Below, piece after piece: positions 13,044 to 26,929 of a DNA stretch of 64,000 nt. Position 1 is the first letter of the stretch. Every line of letters begins with the position of its first letter. The stretch comes from Panulirus ornatus (taxonomy: Eukaryota; Arthropoda; Malacostraca; Decapoda; Palinuridae), in NCBI RefSeq assembly GCF_036320965.1, contig NC_092234.1, positions 30,388,703 to 30,452,702 of the forward strand. Reading direction: 5' to 3'. The notes beneath the pieces are model-generated. The model worked only from the letters and a program-made list of their open reading frames with translations. It made no database searches and was not told the DNA's origin. The position numbers and the translations under genes were made by a program.

Positions 13044-13554
13044 TCAAATGAGGAAGAGATATAGACTGAGATAAGGCAGACAAACATAAAAGAAATAAGA
13101 GTTAGAAATACACAAATGAATGAACAAAGACTTAATGTACAAGATACTTCCAAGTTGAAGAATATTAGATAATATGATCAATGCACAAAATCCTTAATCC
13201 CAGGTATTCTACACAGTGAAACTTAACCTTCAGAAGGTAACACACACACACAGTTTATTTTAACAGTAAAATAATAATAAAACCAGACAAGTTGCTGATG
13301 AAGGCCACAAGGAGCCCCGCTCAAATGAACCAGACCCGAGACCCGAGAGCATAAATGAATGAATCACTCCGCGCAGCGCCCCTTACGAGGGTCCAACTCC
13401 CTCGCCCTGAGTCAAAATCCTTTATCCTCCGGAAGAAAGGGAGGAGAAAGAGAGAGAGACCGGAGAAAAGGACCATTCATGAGGAAGACTGAGGATTAAA
13501 AGGGAGAAATAACAGTAGAGTTAAAGTGTCTATTGTGGGGATCTGGAAGAAGGA

Positions 13555-13625
13555 GAATAGTGCATTATGGGACCGGATCCTCTCTGTGTTACGGGTTCGA
13601 ATCCCACTTGCAACGTGTCTTCTGG
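13555..13625 (+). mobile_element. tRNA-like promoter remnant
   Basis: A perfect B box, GGTTCGAATCC, lies at 13594-13604, with an A-box-like TAGTGCATTATGG about 30 bases upstream. The T stem pairs at only three positions and no acceptor stem can be drawn, so this is not a functional tRNA. It is probably the head of a decayed tRNA-derived SINE. Confidence 0.35.
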
Positions 13626-15383
13626 TATTGTGGGAAACACAGCGGCCAGGCCTGGAGCTACGTGCCGGCGTCCTGTAACGGGAATCCTGAACCCATTCTG
13701 AATTAACATTTGCTCGCTATACATGTAATGACCTAACTACTAATGATATCATCACGCGGCTAAATTTTCACATTTGGTTTATAGATTTTATATTTCTGGA
13801 TTCTACTACTTTACCACACTTGGTCTACATTCTTCTTTTTTTTTGGGGGGGGGGGGGGGGATTTTAAGTTAGACAACGTCTAAGTAATCTTCACATGTTT
13901 TCTATACAGAACGAGGCGAAATCTTACCCATTAATAACCATGGCTTTACTTAAAACACAACATCTTGGACCCTGAAACAACCTCAATACGTACAAACACT
14001 AAAACTACCTACAAACTGCCAACTACGCAACTCTGCTAAGATATAAACATACCCCAGTATTCATCATGCCACACTGTGTACTCGGCTCAGCGTGATATCC
14101 AAATGAAGACAACAGAACCTGTAAGCCCACACCATTCAGTATCCAAGATACATCGAGATCTCAACGCAAACGAATTGTTTAATCTGACATAAATCAAGAA
14201 GACTCGCTTAATATAAGACTCTGAACGAACACATACGTGCTTCTGAATGTATGTATTTCCCCATTCATAAATCGGACTGCCTGTCCAAACGCAAATTCAG
14301 AAGACCCCGATGCGCACAATCACTTACGAGCAATATATCCGGCAAATTACAATGCGAAGGAAATGAGATATCTGGCCAGCCAGCAATACTTGTAACTTAC
14401 CGACACAATAATCTCGGAAGCCAAAATTACTCATCACCCCCCCTCCCCCCAAACTAACAGCCTACTCGAAAACAAACCTGATTCCCAAACCGGCTTTCAA
14501 CCTGCACCTAAACCTTAACCTTACGTCAATTCGAAGTGACTCATCTCCTACCGTGACGGCTGGAGCTGCCACCAAGGTGCGCCACCGCTCCTCTGGTCTA
14601 CATAGTTGACCCCGCAAGGCTCACAGGAATATGTATAAATACCAGTAAGAGCCGGGGGTGATCAGGTACACCTTGTGCATGTTTTTCCAGCGAGATTTTT
14701 ATGTCTCCTCTTTTTTTTCTGGGTGATCCATTGTGTGTTTAACATTAGCAGTAACTGTGGTGGTACCTTTTTTCCCATTTTTTATGTATCGTTTTCTACA
14801 TTTATGCTTACCGTTCTCACAGCGAATACTGTTTTAGAGCGGACTGGGGGGGCCACATCCTTCACTATTTTCCACGTATAAACTAGCCTGTAATGTACGG
14901 CTCCCATCTACGCTCTAGAAAACACAGCTTGAACGTTTTTAACCGTCACCATCAAGCTTTAGACTTCGGACAGTCAATGCGGACTGTATATGCGTTCACT
15001 GTTCTGGTATGGAGAGCACAACTACCACCACGTTCTTAAGGGTATGGAGAACCCAAAATGATACCAAGGTCTGTGAAGAAGCAACGGTTGAGGACACCTG
15101 CCATTAAGACAAAGATCTCTCACCAACACACAAGTTAACAAACGTATCAAAAAGGAAAACTGAGAATAAGATCATCAGTTACCAGATGACCTGGGTCGTC
15201 CATGATGACTGTGGTTTGAGAGAGTGACATTTCCGCTGCAGGCGGATGGCTTCCTCCGCCTGCCTCTACACGACGCAGATTCTTCACAGTCCTCGGGTTT
15301 TACTGTACATCAAGGGTGGTAAGTAACACGCAAGCGGGCGTTACGGCGGCCGAATGCCTGATAACACTAGCCCATACCTGCCT

Positions 15384-15385
<2 letters not shown>
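13626..15385. other. No gene recognised
   Basis: A 16-base G-run follows a T-run at 13836-13860. Nothing else can be supported. Confidence 0.5.
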
Positions 15386-15466
<81 letters not shown>

Positions 15467-15478
15467 GGGGGGGGGGGG
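15386..15478. repeat. (GA)n microsatellite plus G-run
   Basis: A GA array of 78 bases ends in a 14-base G-run. Confidence 0.99.
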
Positions 15479-15479
15479 C

Positions 15480-17420
15480 GAATTTCGCGCTGTGTATTTT
15501 CCAAACACCTGACCGTATTTTCCAGACGCCTATGACGTATCTTTCCACAACAATTATCTACTCCTCGTGAGTGGTCCAGCCGTCACACGTTGTCAATGGT
15601 GATGGCAGTAAGTAACGTTCGCGTGATACATCATACTCCCTACTTTCGAGTTATTACTCGATGACAACTTCTGCGATGGGCTGACGCTTAGCTGACGGAG
15701 TGGAGATCCACCTGGAGACTTGTGTCATTCATGAAGCCAAACATATCCAAAGTATGTACATATGAAGACAATATTTGAAGCTAAGTCAAAACCAATCGAA
15801 AACTATTTAGGTAATCGTGACAACGAGGTCAAGTGCCACCTGACCTTGTCCATAATAAGGAGTCCCACAAGATTTTTTTTTCAGTTACCGTATCGAAAAC
15901 AGACAGACGACGGCTGGACGGACGATAGACAGACAGATGGACAATGGAGTGACGGATAGTAGACTGATTTGAAAAAAAAAATTGGAAAGTATGTCTGCCC
16001 ACTTTGTCAACTGGACATTACGAACTCTACATACAAAACGATGCTCCAGAACACAAAAGTTCCGCCTGAGAAATCTGAAATTGAGTTCCCTTGTGCACAC
16101 GCTACGATCTTTGTCACTTACCGCCACTGCCATTTTTCGCTTACTGGACTTCGAAGCCACACACCAGACCGTATGTGTATATCACAGCACCCCCTCTCAC
16201 TCGCCAATCCTCCCGCAGGAGTTATCGTAAGGCCCTAGTGGAGTAGACCTCGTTCTCCACTCAGTCGAGGACGCAACGTTTCTCAAGACACTGGCGGAAG
16301 AGGGCGTGGTCGTGGTGTCGGGTTGCTGCTGCCAGGAGGCGCTGCTTAAGACGTTGTGAACCCTCCTTACCCAGGACGAAACCCTAACGCACTCTGCAGC
16401 CACCATGTGAACACGGCACACGACGCTTTACTAACTTCCATAACGAAATTAAAACAGTGTCATATACACCCTCCCCTCCACAACAGCCTAGCGTCTGCCA
16501 CACTCATGTTCTCGTGTGTCTTTAGCACCCCAGCAGTTACCACAAGAACTAAGACTATCTACATCCTGTATAACATCCTACCAGCTCCTGCAGCCATTCT
16601 GTCACGCTCTCCCTTCAGGATATGCAAGTAACAGCAGGGTATCCTTATGCACGACATGGCAAGAGATTAATTACAAAGTAACGAAATCACACCAGACCAC
16701 ATCGAATCTAGATCAGATATCGTGGTCGTATAATAAAGTGTTCGTCTCGAAGAAAGTGCGTGGATACGTCTGTTCTTCCTCAGATCATACTCAGTGAGGG
16801 AGGCAAACGTCCGGCACGTCTGGGAGCTGCTGTAACATTTCTCTAAAAGAGAAAACATCATTTTTTTTTCCCCGAAACCTGAAACAAATAAGAGGAATTA
16901 AATCACGCCTCAACAAAATTTCCTCGACCCAATCCCTCAAGCGAAAAAAAAAAAATCAGATTCAACTTGTACTAAACTGTAAGCCATGACGATAATAAAA
17001 GAACACACAAAAAAAATCTCACGAAAGTGAAGGTATGATACTCAACCGGATATGAAAATGATAACAGATACAGTATCGTCCAATTCGTCATTACTCTTCT
17101 CTCGTCACTTCCATGGTGGGGAGGACGTGGCGGCATCATATGGAAAGACGGGGAACGGTGACTGTTATTCTACGACTGGTCCTCTGGTACCACCACAGAC
17201 ATCAACTGCACCTTTTTAACTAGTGACACTACAGATATATTCCGAGGGTCTCTAGTTCATTACTAATACTGTTATCACTGTGGCCCTATATCCCCTCTTA
17301 CACTGCTCGTTCACCTTCCATGGTGCACTCCACGCAGGAGCAAGATAAGGTGAGCTTCTTTTGGGGGCGATGGTAGAGCCTTGTGAAATGTTGGCTTCTC
17401 GCTCACGATGTTACCATTTG
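15480..17420. other. No gene recognised
   Basis: Mixed sequence. A short GACGGACGATAGACAGACAG tetranucleotide-like tract lies near 15900. No coding signal. Confidence 0.5.
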
Positions 17421-17421
17421 C

Positions 17422-17568
<147 letters not shown>

Positions 17569-17724
17569 TCTAAGAAAATTGCCACGAAACTACTAGCCAG
17601 CCAATCCTTTAAGACAACGCTGTGAAACAACGAAATACAGTTAAAATTTTCTTCTGTATTCTCTTGATATTACAGAGAATACATCAGTACACGACTCACC
17701 TTGGCTATAGTGCAAATACCCTTC

Positions 17725-17855
17725 AAGCATGAGTAGTACGCAGTACAGCGTAGTATGAGAAGTACGCAGCATAGCGTAGTATGAGTACGCAGTACAGCGT
17801 AGTATGAGTACGCAGTATAGCGTAGTATGAGAAATACGCAGTAAAGCGTAGTACA
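17725..17855. repeat. Minisatellite, alternating 23- and 26-bp units
   Basis: Five or so copies of GTAGTATGAG(AAG)TACGCAG, each followed by TACAGC or a variant. Length varies by an AGA/AAG insertion. Confidence 0.85.
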
Positions 17856-19000
17856 CAGTTTAGTTAAGGAAGCTAACCAATTCCCTAAGATAAAACGAAC
17901 CCTACTAGCGAAGCACCTTCAGAAAGTGTCACACTGTACTCTTTATGTGAACAAGGAAGACATCAGACACCCACACCACCAACGTATTTCAACGAGACGG
18001 AGGATTAATGTCTTTGGGAAGTGTATAAGGCAAGCCGTTATAACAGTCTCTCTCTGTACCAACACGCTCATCCCGAGCACGTGAGAGCAACTTTTTCTAC
18101 ATCTTCTTTCACTATCCTCTACTGACCCACGGCCATATGTAGCCAAACTGGATTATGGTGGGTGATCATGTGTCCAGATGGCGGATTCAACTTTCGCATA
18201 ATACGAAAAGCCCACCTATTGTCGATCAGGAAAAATCCATTTTCTAGTCAGAAAGCTCAATGCCACACCAAACTTTGCTTTTCTTAGGTCGGTCGATGAT
18301 GGACGCCTTCCATCACGCCCAGGCCCGCGTCGTGACGAGGGAGGCCCGCACTCCTGTCATCAAGACTGAAGGATAGAAACATCGACTTTTGTTCTCACAG
18401 ACTTGCGCTACAACTGTCCATTATGACCAGAGACGCAGCAGATACCGAGGTTTGGTACGGAAACTCCAAGTCAAACAAGTGGACAGTCACGCAAACATGG
18501 ACGCAGACGAGGAAGTAGAGAGACAGCTGCGCGCATTAGACAAGGCAGCAGACAAATGTAAAGCAGCAAACTGATGCACAGTTTCCGGTAGAGAATAAAA
18601 TCCTCGCCACACAGACGGAGTGGACAGGAAGAGAGACGGACAGAGAATTGACACATCAGTCGCCAAACACTCCTTCCCAGTGGCATTGGGAAGCGACAAA
18701 GACAACGGCTACTGTGGTCAGTCCTCCAAAAGGTGAGGTGGAGGGGGAAGCAGAAAGGAGAGGATGGAAGGAGGTGGTGGTGAGGGGGGAAGGGGGAGAA
18801 AATCAGGAGGGAAGAGGAGTAAGGGATGAGGAGTGTAGGAACACACACGAAATTTCTCTTTTTCTTTATTAATTTTTTTCTTTTCAAATCCTACCTGTCG
18901 AAAGTTGCTTGTAACCACGGGAGGGACGACAGGAATATCACCCAGTCGATCATGACGAGAGGTAAGTAACTGGACGACCACGTGACTGTGCCTGGACTAC
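17856..19000. other. No gene recognised
   Basis: A purine-rich GGAGGTGGTGGTGAGGGGGG tract lies at about 18765-18830. A 61-codon frame at 18389 has no recognisable domain. Confidence 0.5.
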
Positions 19001-19500
19001 AGGGACTTTGTAACTGGATGATTTAGACTACGTGGATGACAACAGACATTACTATAACCGAATAATATAGACAACGGAATTATAACTGAATGATACAGAC
19101 AAGGAAACTATAACTGACCGACATCGATAAAGGAACTGTAACTGGAAGGTATAGACTAGATACTGTAACTGGACTATATAGACTAGATACTGTAACTGGA
19201 CTATATAGACTAGATACTGTAACTGGACTATATAGACTAGATACTGTAACTGGACTATATAGACTAGATACTGTAACTGGACTATATAGACTAGATACTG
19301 TAACTGGACTATATAGACTAGATACTGTAACTGGACTATATAGACTAGATACTGTAACTGGACTATATAGACTAGATACTGTAACTGGACTATATAGACT
19401 AGATACTGTAACTGGACTATATAGACTAGATACTGTAACTGGACTATATAGACTAGATACTGTAACTGGACTATATAGACCAGGGAACTGTAACCTGATA
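19000..19500. repeat. 27-bp minisatellite with homogenised core
   Basis: About twelve nearly identical 27-bp units (TAACTGGACTATATAGACTA plus GATACTG) run from about 19155 to 19481. To the left, from about 19005, four or five diverged relatives of the same unit occur (for example TAACTGAATGATACAGACAA). One further variant follows on the right. Confidence 0.95.
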
Positions 19501-19509
19501 CAGAGCAGG

Positions 19510-22135
19510 GAACTACATGCGAGAGATTCAGATTAAGGAACAGTCATAAACTCGCAGTATTGACAAACATGACGAAACTGTAGGAAGGTATCATTTTCCT
19601 TTGACAAAATAATCCAGAAGATATAAAGAGAAAGAGAAAATTTTAGGACTGTGGTTGCCATAGAGAAATACAATGCTCAACTGAGGTTATTATAAAGAAG
19701 AAATACTGACTGTCTGTGTGAACCACAAAGAACGAACCTTTCGAAAACAAGATTATCAAATATGGAAAATCAAAATGTACATAATGAACAAGTTAAGAAT
19801 ACGATCAAATACCATAAACCAGGAACGAGACACCAGGCAACAAGTTAACACACTTCTCGACTTCAGTTCTGCTAGACTCCCATCCCCACCACCACCACTG
19901 GGGGCAACATCGAACACAAATGTTATTTCGTTATTACCAGAAATGAGGTTCTCGTCCATCCCCTCCGACACAGTCAGCGAGACAAAGAAGAAAAAAAAAA
20001 AGAAAAAAGAAAATAAAGAGTCTGAGAATAGGGCTCCCCTCCACACAGCAGCCGTCTGTTCGTGGTATAAGGAAGACGAGACAGTTTGGACAGGACTGGT
20101 TTGTTCTTGTTCAGCCGGGTTGCTGCAGGAGGGCTCGGGGTGGTGGTGGCCGACTCGAGGCTACACAAGAATGGGGACCGACCGGGTCGCTGAGAGGAGG
20201 AGGAGGAGGAGGGGGTCGGGTCTTCAGGATTCCCCAACACAAACAGCCAGTTCCAGATATCTTGGCTGCTGACGATCCCCTCCTTGGCTTCAGCAAACGC
20301 AAGCAGCCACTTGGACTGAGGACATACACTGAAGAAAACGAACATTCAACATGTGGATCAGCATTCCAAAATATTCCCTAGCAAATTGGAGTTATCATCA
20401 GAAGCTACACTGGAACACCAGGTGAGGGCGACGGTGACGACAGAACGAACTTAAAAGAGAAAACGGGGGGAGGGAGGGCTCCTATTTTCCTTTCTGTGCC
20501 GGGCTAAAGGTTACATGTCCCTATTTAGCACTTGGGTTCGGAGCTGCATTATGTGTGTGATTGACGGATGGCTAATGATATTAATGGGCAGAGTGAGATG
20601 TGGGGCGACGTTTGCATCAGCTGGGTCGCTTCTCAAGCTCTTCAAAAGGGGAAGAGGAGAAGAGGCTTAAGGCTGACCTGGAAGAGGGAGATGAGAGGAA
20701 GGAGGGCAATGGCGTAAATTAAGAGGTCGGCAAGTATGAATAGAGAGAAAATGGGGAGTGGGGGAAATAGAAGGGAATGCGACGCCAACTGAAAATTAGT
20801 GTAGTGAAAATACGAGATAGAGAAAAACCTTCAAAGAAATACGAGATTAGGACTAAATTTCAAAACATTAAAAGATAAAAGAGTAAAGAATGAGACAGAA
20901 GAGAAAAATCAAAAGACGAATATGAATGAAGCAAACACGAGCCAAATAATAAGATGATGGGAACTGAATATACGATTAGAAAGAAAAAGAAATAAGCATT
21001 ACACACGCTTCCAGCAGACCTGAAACGGAAAGCAAGAAACCGGAAGATATAAAAATAAAGACTATGATGATGTAAAACTAACAATAAAAAAAGTGCGAGA
21101 CATGGCAGCTCCAAGGACGAGCTGGCCAGGCGAGCGAAACACCATCAACGAAGTTTGATGTAAATTATAAGCAATAAATCCAGGTGTTTCCGAGCCTTAT
21201 TTCTCTGGTCTGGAAAGGAAAAAAAGGTTCTTGTTTAAATACCAGAACCTTTAACTGGCGTTACCATCAAACGCAGAAACAAAATGCAATCATCTTTTTC
21301 TTTTCAGTCAGATAAAGACAGTGAAGGTTGTTATCATAATAAAACAGGAAACTGGATCAAAATACGTCAACCAGAGTTCACTGGGGATATATATTTACGT
21401 AGGGAATGCAACAGTCTCCCTCAGCCACCGGCCATTAAAGCTATCGTTTCAATACTCTTATTCTTAAATTAGAACGAGGTAACGAGTGACCCCCGACTCA
21501 GTATAGGAGGACGTAGCACACACAAAAAAAAATATCAGCCAAGAAACAAGACAATTTCGTAAGTGTGACATTAAGAAAGAGAAAAAATGAAGTGATCAAG
21601 CAGTGTAGTTTGCATCATGAAGGAGCGAAGGATATGGACACATCACACCTTAATTCCGTTAATCGATGAGGCCATCACAAAAACTGTATCAGGAAGCCAC
21701 ACGTCACTCGTGGAGATTTCCTGTAAGTCGTACAAAAAGATTACCCCACACAGCACTGGACACTACCGTTTGTCTTCCAGTATTTCTATCCTGTCACTTC
21801 AGCCTAACTTCCTCAACAGACAGAACGCCTCCGTGGAACACACACGGCCCCACTGGTGTGGCGACAAGATTCCATCACACAGGAACCAAAGTGATACACA
21901 CGACGAATCTCTGATTACCTTCCACGTCTAGTTTAACCTGGCAGAAGACGTAATCCATCCACACACCACATCGATCTCAAGTACGACCACAAATGATGAC
22001 ATGAGAGGCACAGCGTCATGCATGGCAGATGGGAGGACTTCCCATTAAGAAAGGCAAGAGGTACGTTCCTCCTGATGCATGTAATGGGTTCATGCTCGCA
22101 GTCAGGGTAGGATTACCACCCGCCCTCAACCACGC
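19510..22135. other. No gene recognised
   Basis: An A-rich run lies near 19985-20020 and a purine-rich stretch at 20460-20860. Open frames here are low-complexity or match no family I know. Confidence 0.5.
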
Positions 22136-22285
22136 CATCATCAAGCACCACCACCACCACACGCCATCATCAGGAACCATCACCACACGCCCTTATCACT
22201 ACGCCATCATAAAGGACCACCATCAACACACGCCTCCATCAAAGACCACCATCGCATGCCACCATTACACGTTCAACTCACCATT
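22136..22285. repeat. Degenerate CACCAC-rich minisatellite
   Basis: Imperfect units of about 30 bp built from CGCCATCATCA and AGGACCACCATCA blocks. Confidence 0.6.
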
Positions 22286-22289
22286 CACA

Positions 22290-23025
22290 TCCCTCACAGA
22301 CCTTTAATGTGGACATGATCCTTTTGATCGTTCTCCAGAACACCCATCGTTCTCTCTGACATTCAGAAGAACACACGTTGAACAGTCAACTCTCCTTACC
22401 TGCCCAACATCAAGAGAACTCAAAGAAAAAACAGATAAATAATTGACCCGGAAGAAAATACCAACGTGAGCATCATGACGGGCCAGAACACACCTCCCCA
22501 CATGACTTACCACAGCCTCCAATGCTCTCGTACATCTCCCAGTAACTGGCATCATTTATAACTATAATGCGCATGAGTGTACACAGACGTCATGGGAAAC
22601 TTCCAGACTTTATAAGAGATACTTCATAAACCGTTCACTAATCATTTTAGAAAAGGCACCGGCACTGCAAGAGAACCGTATGGCCAGTGATAGAATATAC
22701 TGAATAAAGTCATAAGAGGATATGGTTGAAGAAACCTCGTATTTCAGTGAGAATGAAATATGTGTCAAGAATTCAGAGGAAAGTTACTAACGCCTCAATA
22801 TATTACCTGAAAAAAGAAACACGTCGAAGATACAGGTAACACGTAATGATATGAGAATCAATGAAGTATCCTACGTTACCACATGTCCATTCCTACCTTC
22901 AACACGTCAGATGTAAAGCAAATGCTTCATTCATGCACCGTGGGTCATACAGTAGAGCAACGACCAACTGGAAAGTGAAGGGAGGCGGGGGAATTATATT
23001 GACGTTGGGAATGGGGAAGCGAAGG
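22290..23025. other. No gene recognised
   Basis: Mixed sequence without a coding, RNA or repeat signal that I can support. Confidence 0.5.
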
Positions 23026-23027
23026 AG

Positions 23028-23190
23028 GTGAGATGGTCTGAGAGTACTGGGGGTGAGATGGTCTGAGAGTACTGGGGTGAGATGGTCTGAGAGTGCTGGG
23101 GTGAGATGGTCTGAGAGTACTGGGGTGAGATGGTCTGAGAGTACTGGGGCGAGAAGGGGGTGAGATGGTCTGAGAGTACTGGGGGTAAGG
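23028..23190. repeat. 24-bp minisatellite
   Basis: Six copies of GAGATGGTCTGAGAGTACTG plus GGGT, with one-base G-run length changes and one short interruption near 23147. Confidence 0.95.
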
Positions 23191-23346
23191 GGGGAAAGAG
23201 AAGGGAGTCCCAGTCTTTCAAGGCAGCTGTCTTTTATTCTCGAGGATGACTTGATACAAAGACGAAGCCGGTGTTGTGCCCATCTCACCGAATACCCTCT
23301 CCAAACAAGCATACACATATACACAAACACGCACAATGGGACAGAG

Positions 23347-23348
<2 letters not shown>

Positions 23349-23425
<77 letters not shown>
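23349..23425. repeat. (TA)n microsatellite
   Basis: A TA array of 77 bases that joins the 5' end of SINE-like copy A. Confidence 0.99.
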
Positions 23426-23427
<2 letters not shown>

Positions 23428-23651
23428 CCCTGGGGATAGGGGAGAAAGAATACTTCCCACGTATTCCCTGCGTGTCGTAGAAGGCGACTAAAAGGGAAGG
23501 GAGCGGGGGGCTGGAAATCCTCCCCTCTCGTTTTTTTTTAATTTTCCAAAAGAAGGAACAGAGAAGGGGGCCAGGTGAGGATATTCCCTCAAAGGCCCAG
23601 TCCTCTGTTCTTAACGCTACCTCGCTATCGCGGGAAATGGCGAATAGTATG

Positions 23652-23668
<17 letters not shown>
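23426..23668 (+). mobile_element. SINE-like element, full copy A
   Basis: A unit of about 240 bp starts with the small palindrome TATCCCTGGGGATAG and runs through CCACGTATTCCCTGCGTGTC, AGAAGGCGACTAAAAGGG, GAACAGAGAAGGGGGCC and GGATATTCCCTCAAAGGCC. It ends in CGCTACCTCGCTATCGCGGG, AATGGCGAATAGTATG and an A-run. (TA)n arrays flank both sides. No tRNA-type B box is visible, so it is not an ordinary tRNA-headed SINE. Its last 50 bases resemble the LINE tail. Three more copies and one tail fragment lie in the window. Confidence 0.8.

Positions 23669-23735
<67 letters not shown>
23652..23735. repeat. A-run and (TA)n microsatellite
   Basis: A 17-base A-run passes into TA for about 66 bases, at the 3' end of SINE-like copy A. 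Confidence 0.99.
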
Positions 23736-23746
<11 letters not shown>

Positions 23747-23893
23747 CTAGAGTATTTACGGCAAGATTCTACCAAAAAGAAGGGCTATCGCGTAGCGCTC
23801 GCCGCAGAAAAATATAAAGTTAAGAAGAAAGAGCAGTACGAATGACGTGTTGTCATGTGTAATGTGTGAAATAGACACTTTTTATTTGTCAGC

Positions 23894-23906
23894 TGAGAGA
23901 GAGAGG

Positions 23907-23986
<80 letters not shown>
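23894..23986. repeat. (GA)n microsatellite
   Basis: A GA array of about 90 bases with early GGGA interruptions. Confidence 0.99.
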
Positions 23987-23988
<2 letters not shown>

Positions 23989-23989
23989 A

Positions 23990-24775
23990 ATAATCTGACC
24001 TATGACGAGATCTTTCCCATGAGGCTTAAGAGAGAAAGACAGCCAGACACATAGACGTGGAGAGCGAGTGGGGTGGGTTCGGTGTGGGGTGGGGGGGAAG
24101 GGGAGGGGTGAGGAGAGGGGGTGAGGGGATGGAAGGGAAGGAGGGTGGTGGTGTTAGAGGAGTTGGGGGCAGACCCAAGTAGGCTTATCGCCGAGATGGT
24201 TAAGTTTCAAATACGACGCTGGCTGAAATCTCTGTAATCCCCGTCTCCCTAAACCCCCCACCCCACTGACTGCATCGCGCAAGGGACCACCAGCCGAGAC
24301 CAAACGTACAGGAAATACAGAAGCGATCACCGCTCAGCAGACTCTACTGTAATGTTGCAAATACAGTACGTCGGTGATCCTCTAGCCGAAACACCTTGTA
24401 AATATGATAAAGTGATGAACAGAGCACAACAGCAGGAAGAGAACACCTTCAGTATACCAGAACAATGAGCATCATTAATTACAACTCCTACAACGGAAGG
24501 CATCAAGGATGTGTATACGTATATAATCAAAGGCTTACTCTGTCATTAGGAGGATCACTGGCTTAAATAAAATCTATAATGAAAAAGAGGCAGGAGAAAG
24601 TTCTAATGGCATAATGAGAAGTGGCTGAACATGGTTATTAGAGAATAATAGTTTCCCATCACAGGCTAAGAGTGGGAAACATATCAACGAATTTCTCCAA
24701 TTGGCATCACGCAACGTAATGAGAAGTACGTTCAATCTTCAATAAAGTATAGGCAAGTTGGAGCAATACAAGTTC
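23990..24775. other. No gene recognised
   Basis: A G-rich stretch lies at 24060-24170. Otherwise mixed sequence. Confidence 0.5.
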
Positions 24776-25420
24776 TCTTTTAAGGCCACGGTGAGAGGGA
24801 CGTAAGCCCATGGTGAGGAAGACGTAAGGCCACGGTGAGAAAGACTGAAGACCAAGTTAAGGGAGGCGTAAGGCCAAGAGAAAGAAAGACTACGGTGAGA
24901 AAGACTGAAGGCCATGGTGAGGGACATTAAGACCACGGTGAGAACGACGTAAGGCCACGGTGAGGAAGTAATATGGCCACAATGAGGACGACGTAAAGCC
25001 ACGATGAGGAAAGACATACAGCCACGATGAGGGTCGTTCGACGTAAGGCCATGAAGAGGAAGACATATGGTTACGATGAGGACGACGTAAGGCCACGATG
25101 AGGAAGACATATGGCTACGATGAAGACGGTGTAAGGCCACAATGAGGAAGACATATGGCCACGATGAGGAAGACGTATGGCCACGATGAGGACGACGTAA
25201 GGCCACGATGAAGAAGACATATGGCCACGATGAGGATGACGTAAGGCCACGATGAGGATGACGTACGGCCATGATGAGAACGACGTAAGGCCACAATGAA
25301 GAAGACATATGGCCACGATGAGGACGACGTACGGCCATGATGAGAACGACGTAAGGCCACAATGAAGAAGACATATGGCCACGATGAGGAAGACGTGAGG
25401 CCAGGGAAAGAAAATCATCA
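24775..25420. repeat. 22-bp minisatellite, about 29 copies
   Basis: Units of the form GGCCACGATGAGGA(A/C)GAC plus GTAA or ATAT. The left third is more diverged than the right. The unit has no stop codon on the minus strand, and because 22 is not a multiple of 3 each reading frame cycles through all phases. This leaves a 236-codon open frame that is not a gene. Confidence 0.95.
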
Positions 25421-25424
25421 TGCC

Positions 25425-26925
25425 AAGGCAAGAATGACACAAGGACCACAGTAATAGATTAACAAGCACAAGACAGAAATTCTAAGTCATTCCATCTCTC
25501 ATGTTGAGGCAGATGTGAAACCCCGGAGGATACACACACAATACAACAGACGGTCTCTTGGCACAGATGTCTGGGCAGGTAAGCACAGGTATGGCGTGCT
25601 CCCGAAAATAATTGACAACATCCTCACCACAACCCAGACACATATTCAACCTTCCAGTAAACCCAGCTCTTCACGTGCCCCCATTGTTCCAAATGCTCTT
25701 AATTATGCCACCAATTACACTCATTTTAATGTAATATAATCATTAACTCTCCACCTGGCTATTTGATAAGAGTTTCCGGCTCTTTCAGGCGATGGTTAAA
25801 GAGCTCCAGCTCTCGCTCTTCTCCCGTCCCATCACCAGTTGATGGCTGGAGTTTGTGCATACATCCCTCCCGTCTGTCTGTCTGTCTGTGAGGAGAAGCC
25901 TTCGTCATAATGAGGAAGGCGGCAAGGTTATCCTCTGGCTACCCCAACTAATGAACGACAAAGATTATAATCAAACGTCGTTAAACCCGCTGGATTGTAC
26001 GGTTCCCACTATTACACACCTCCATGTGAAACTATAAATGCATGAATTAGTAAAACAATTTCAAAGGCAGGCAAGGACAAAGAACTTACCAAACCCGAAC
26101 AGTCTTCAACAACGGAATTATAATAGGAGTCTATGTAGTTTGTCCGGGCGTTGTGTAGTATACTTAACATTACTTACGAAGGCTCACCATATAATGAACC
26201 AAGAACTGGATGAACACCAGAGGGGTCAAGTAACTGAACATATGTTCACCAACCACCGTAAAATATCTTCCCCTAATAATGAACTACCGGCCTGTGTGAT
26301 GTAACCAAAGCAAAATCCTTTTTTCCCTGCATACACTGCATTATTCTGCCGGACGCGCCACATCTCACGCACCACGCAATGACACCTCCCCCTCCAACCC
26401 ACACTTGTTCTAGGAGAACTATCCCATCCCCCTCTTTATAAACACACACAACAACCAACCCTCTGAGTCAGTGGTGTTTGGCATGCGAGCTGTCGGCCGC
26501 AAAACCAATCACCTTTGCCTAATCACCTTTCCTCTGCCAGACTCCACATCCTCACACCCCCCAACCAATACTTCTTGTTTCATCTTCTCCATCTACCCAA
26601 AGACCGAGCTGCGAGAGACATGAAATCATGTCATTCCCTCTCCAATAACCATCATGGCTGTTATCTCGAGCACAGATATAACTGGCTTGTCGGTCAGTCA
26701 GGCCGCCGCAAGACCTCCGTCGTTTTCAAGATCTACCTGACACTTCCAATTATCAGGACCGCGATGAGAATATAGCGTGTCAACACTTTTATTCATGCAC
26801 ACACTACAAGACCGACTGGATCCAGTGCTCCTCTCCCCAGCAGCCCCCCTCCCCCCTCCCAGGAAGAGTCCATGACTGGACCAGCCCCCCCCCCCACCAC
26901 CCACCCAACCATCCCCTCCCACACA
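25425..26925. other. No gene recognised
   Basis: Mixed sequence. A C-rich run lies at 26875-26910. Confidence 0.5.
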
Positions 26926-26929
26926 CGAA

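Noticed and set aside
13594..13604. Functional tRNA gene
   Set aside because: The B box is perfect, but the T stem pairs at three positions only and no acceptor stem exists.
18389..18574. 61-codon frame with an acidic helical end as an exon
   Set aside because: Too short and unmatched to any family I know; support is only the open frame.
19155..19481. CRISPR-like regular array
   Set aside because: Units are contiguous and identical with no spacers, in an evidently eukaryotic sequence. It is a minisatellite.
24739..25449. 236-codon minus-strand open frame
   Set aside because: It is the 22-bp minisatellite read in rotating phase; all three frames are open for the same reason.
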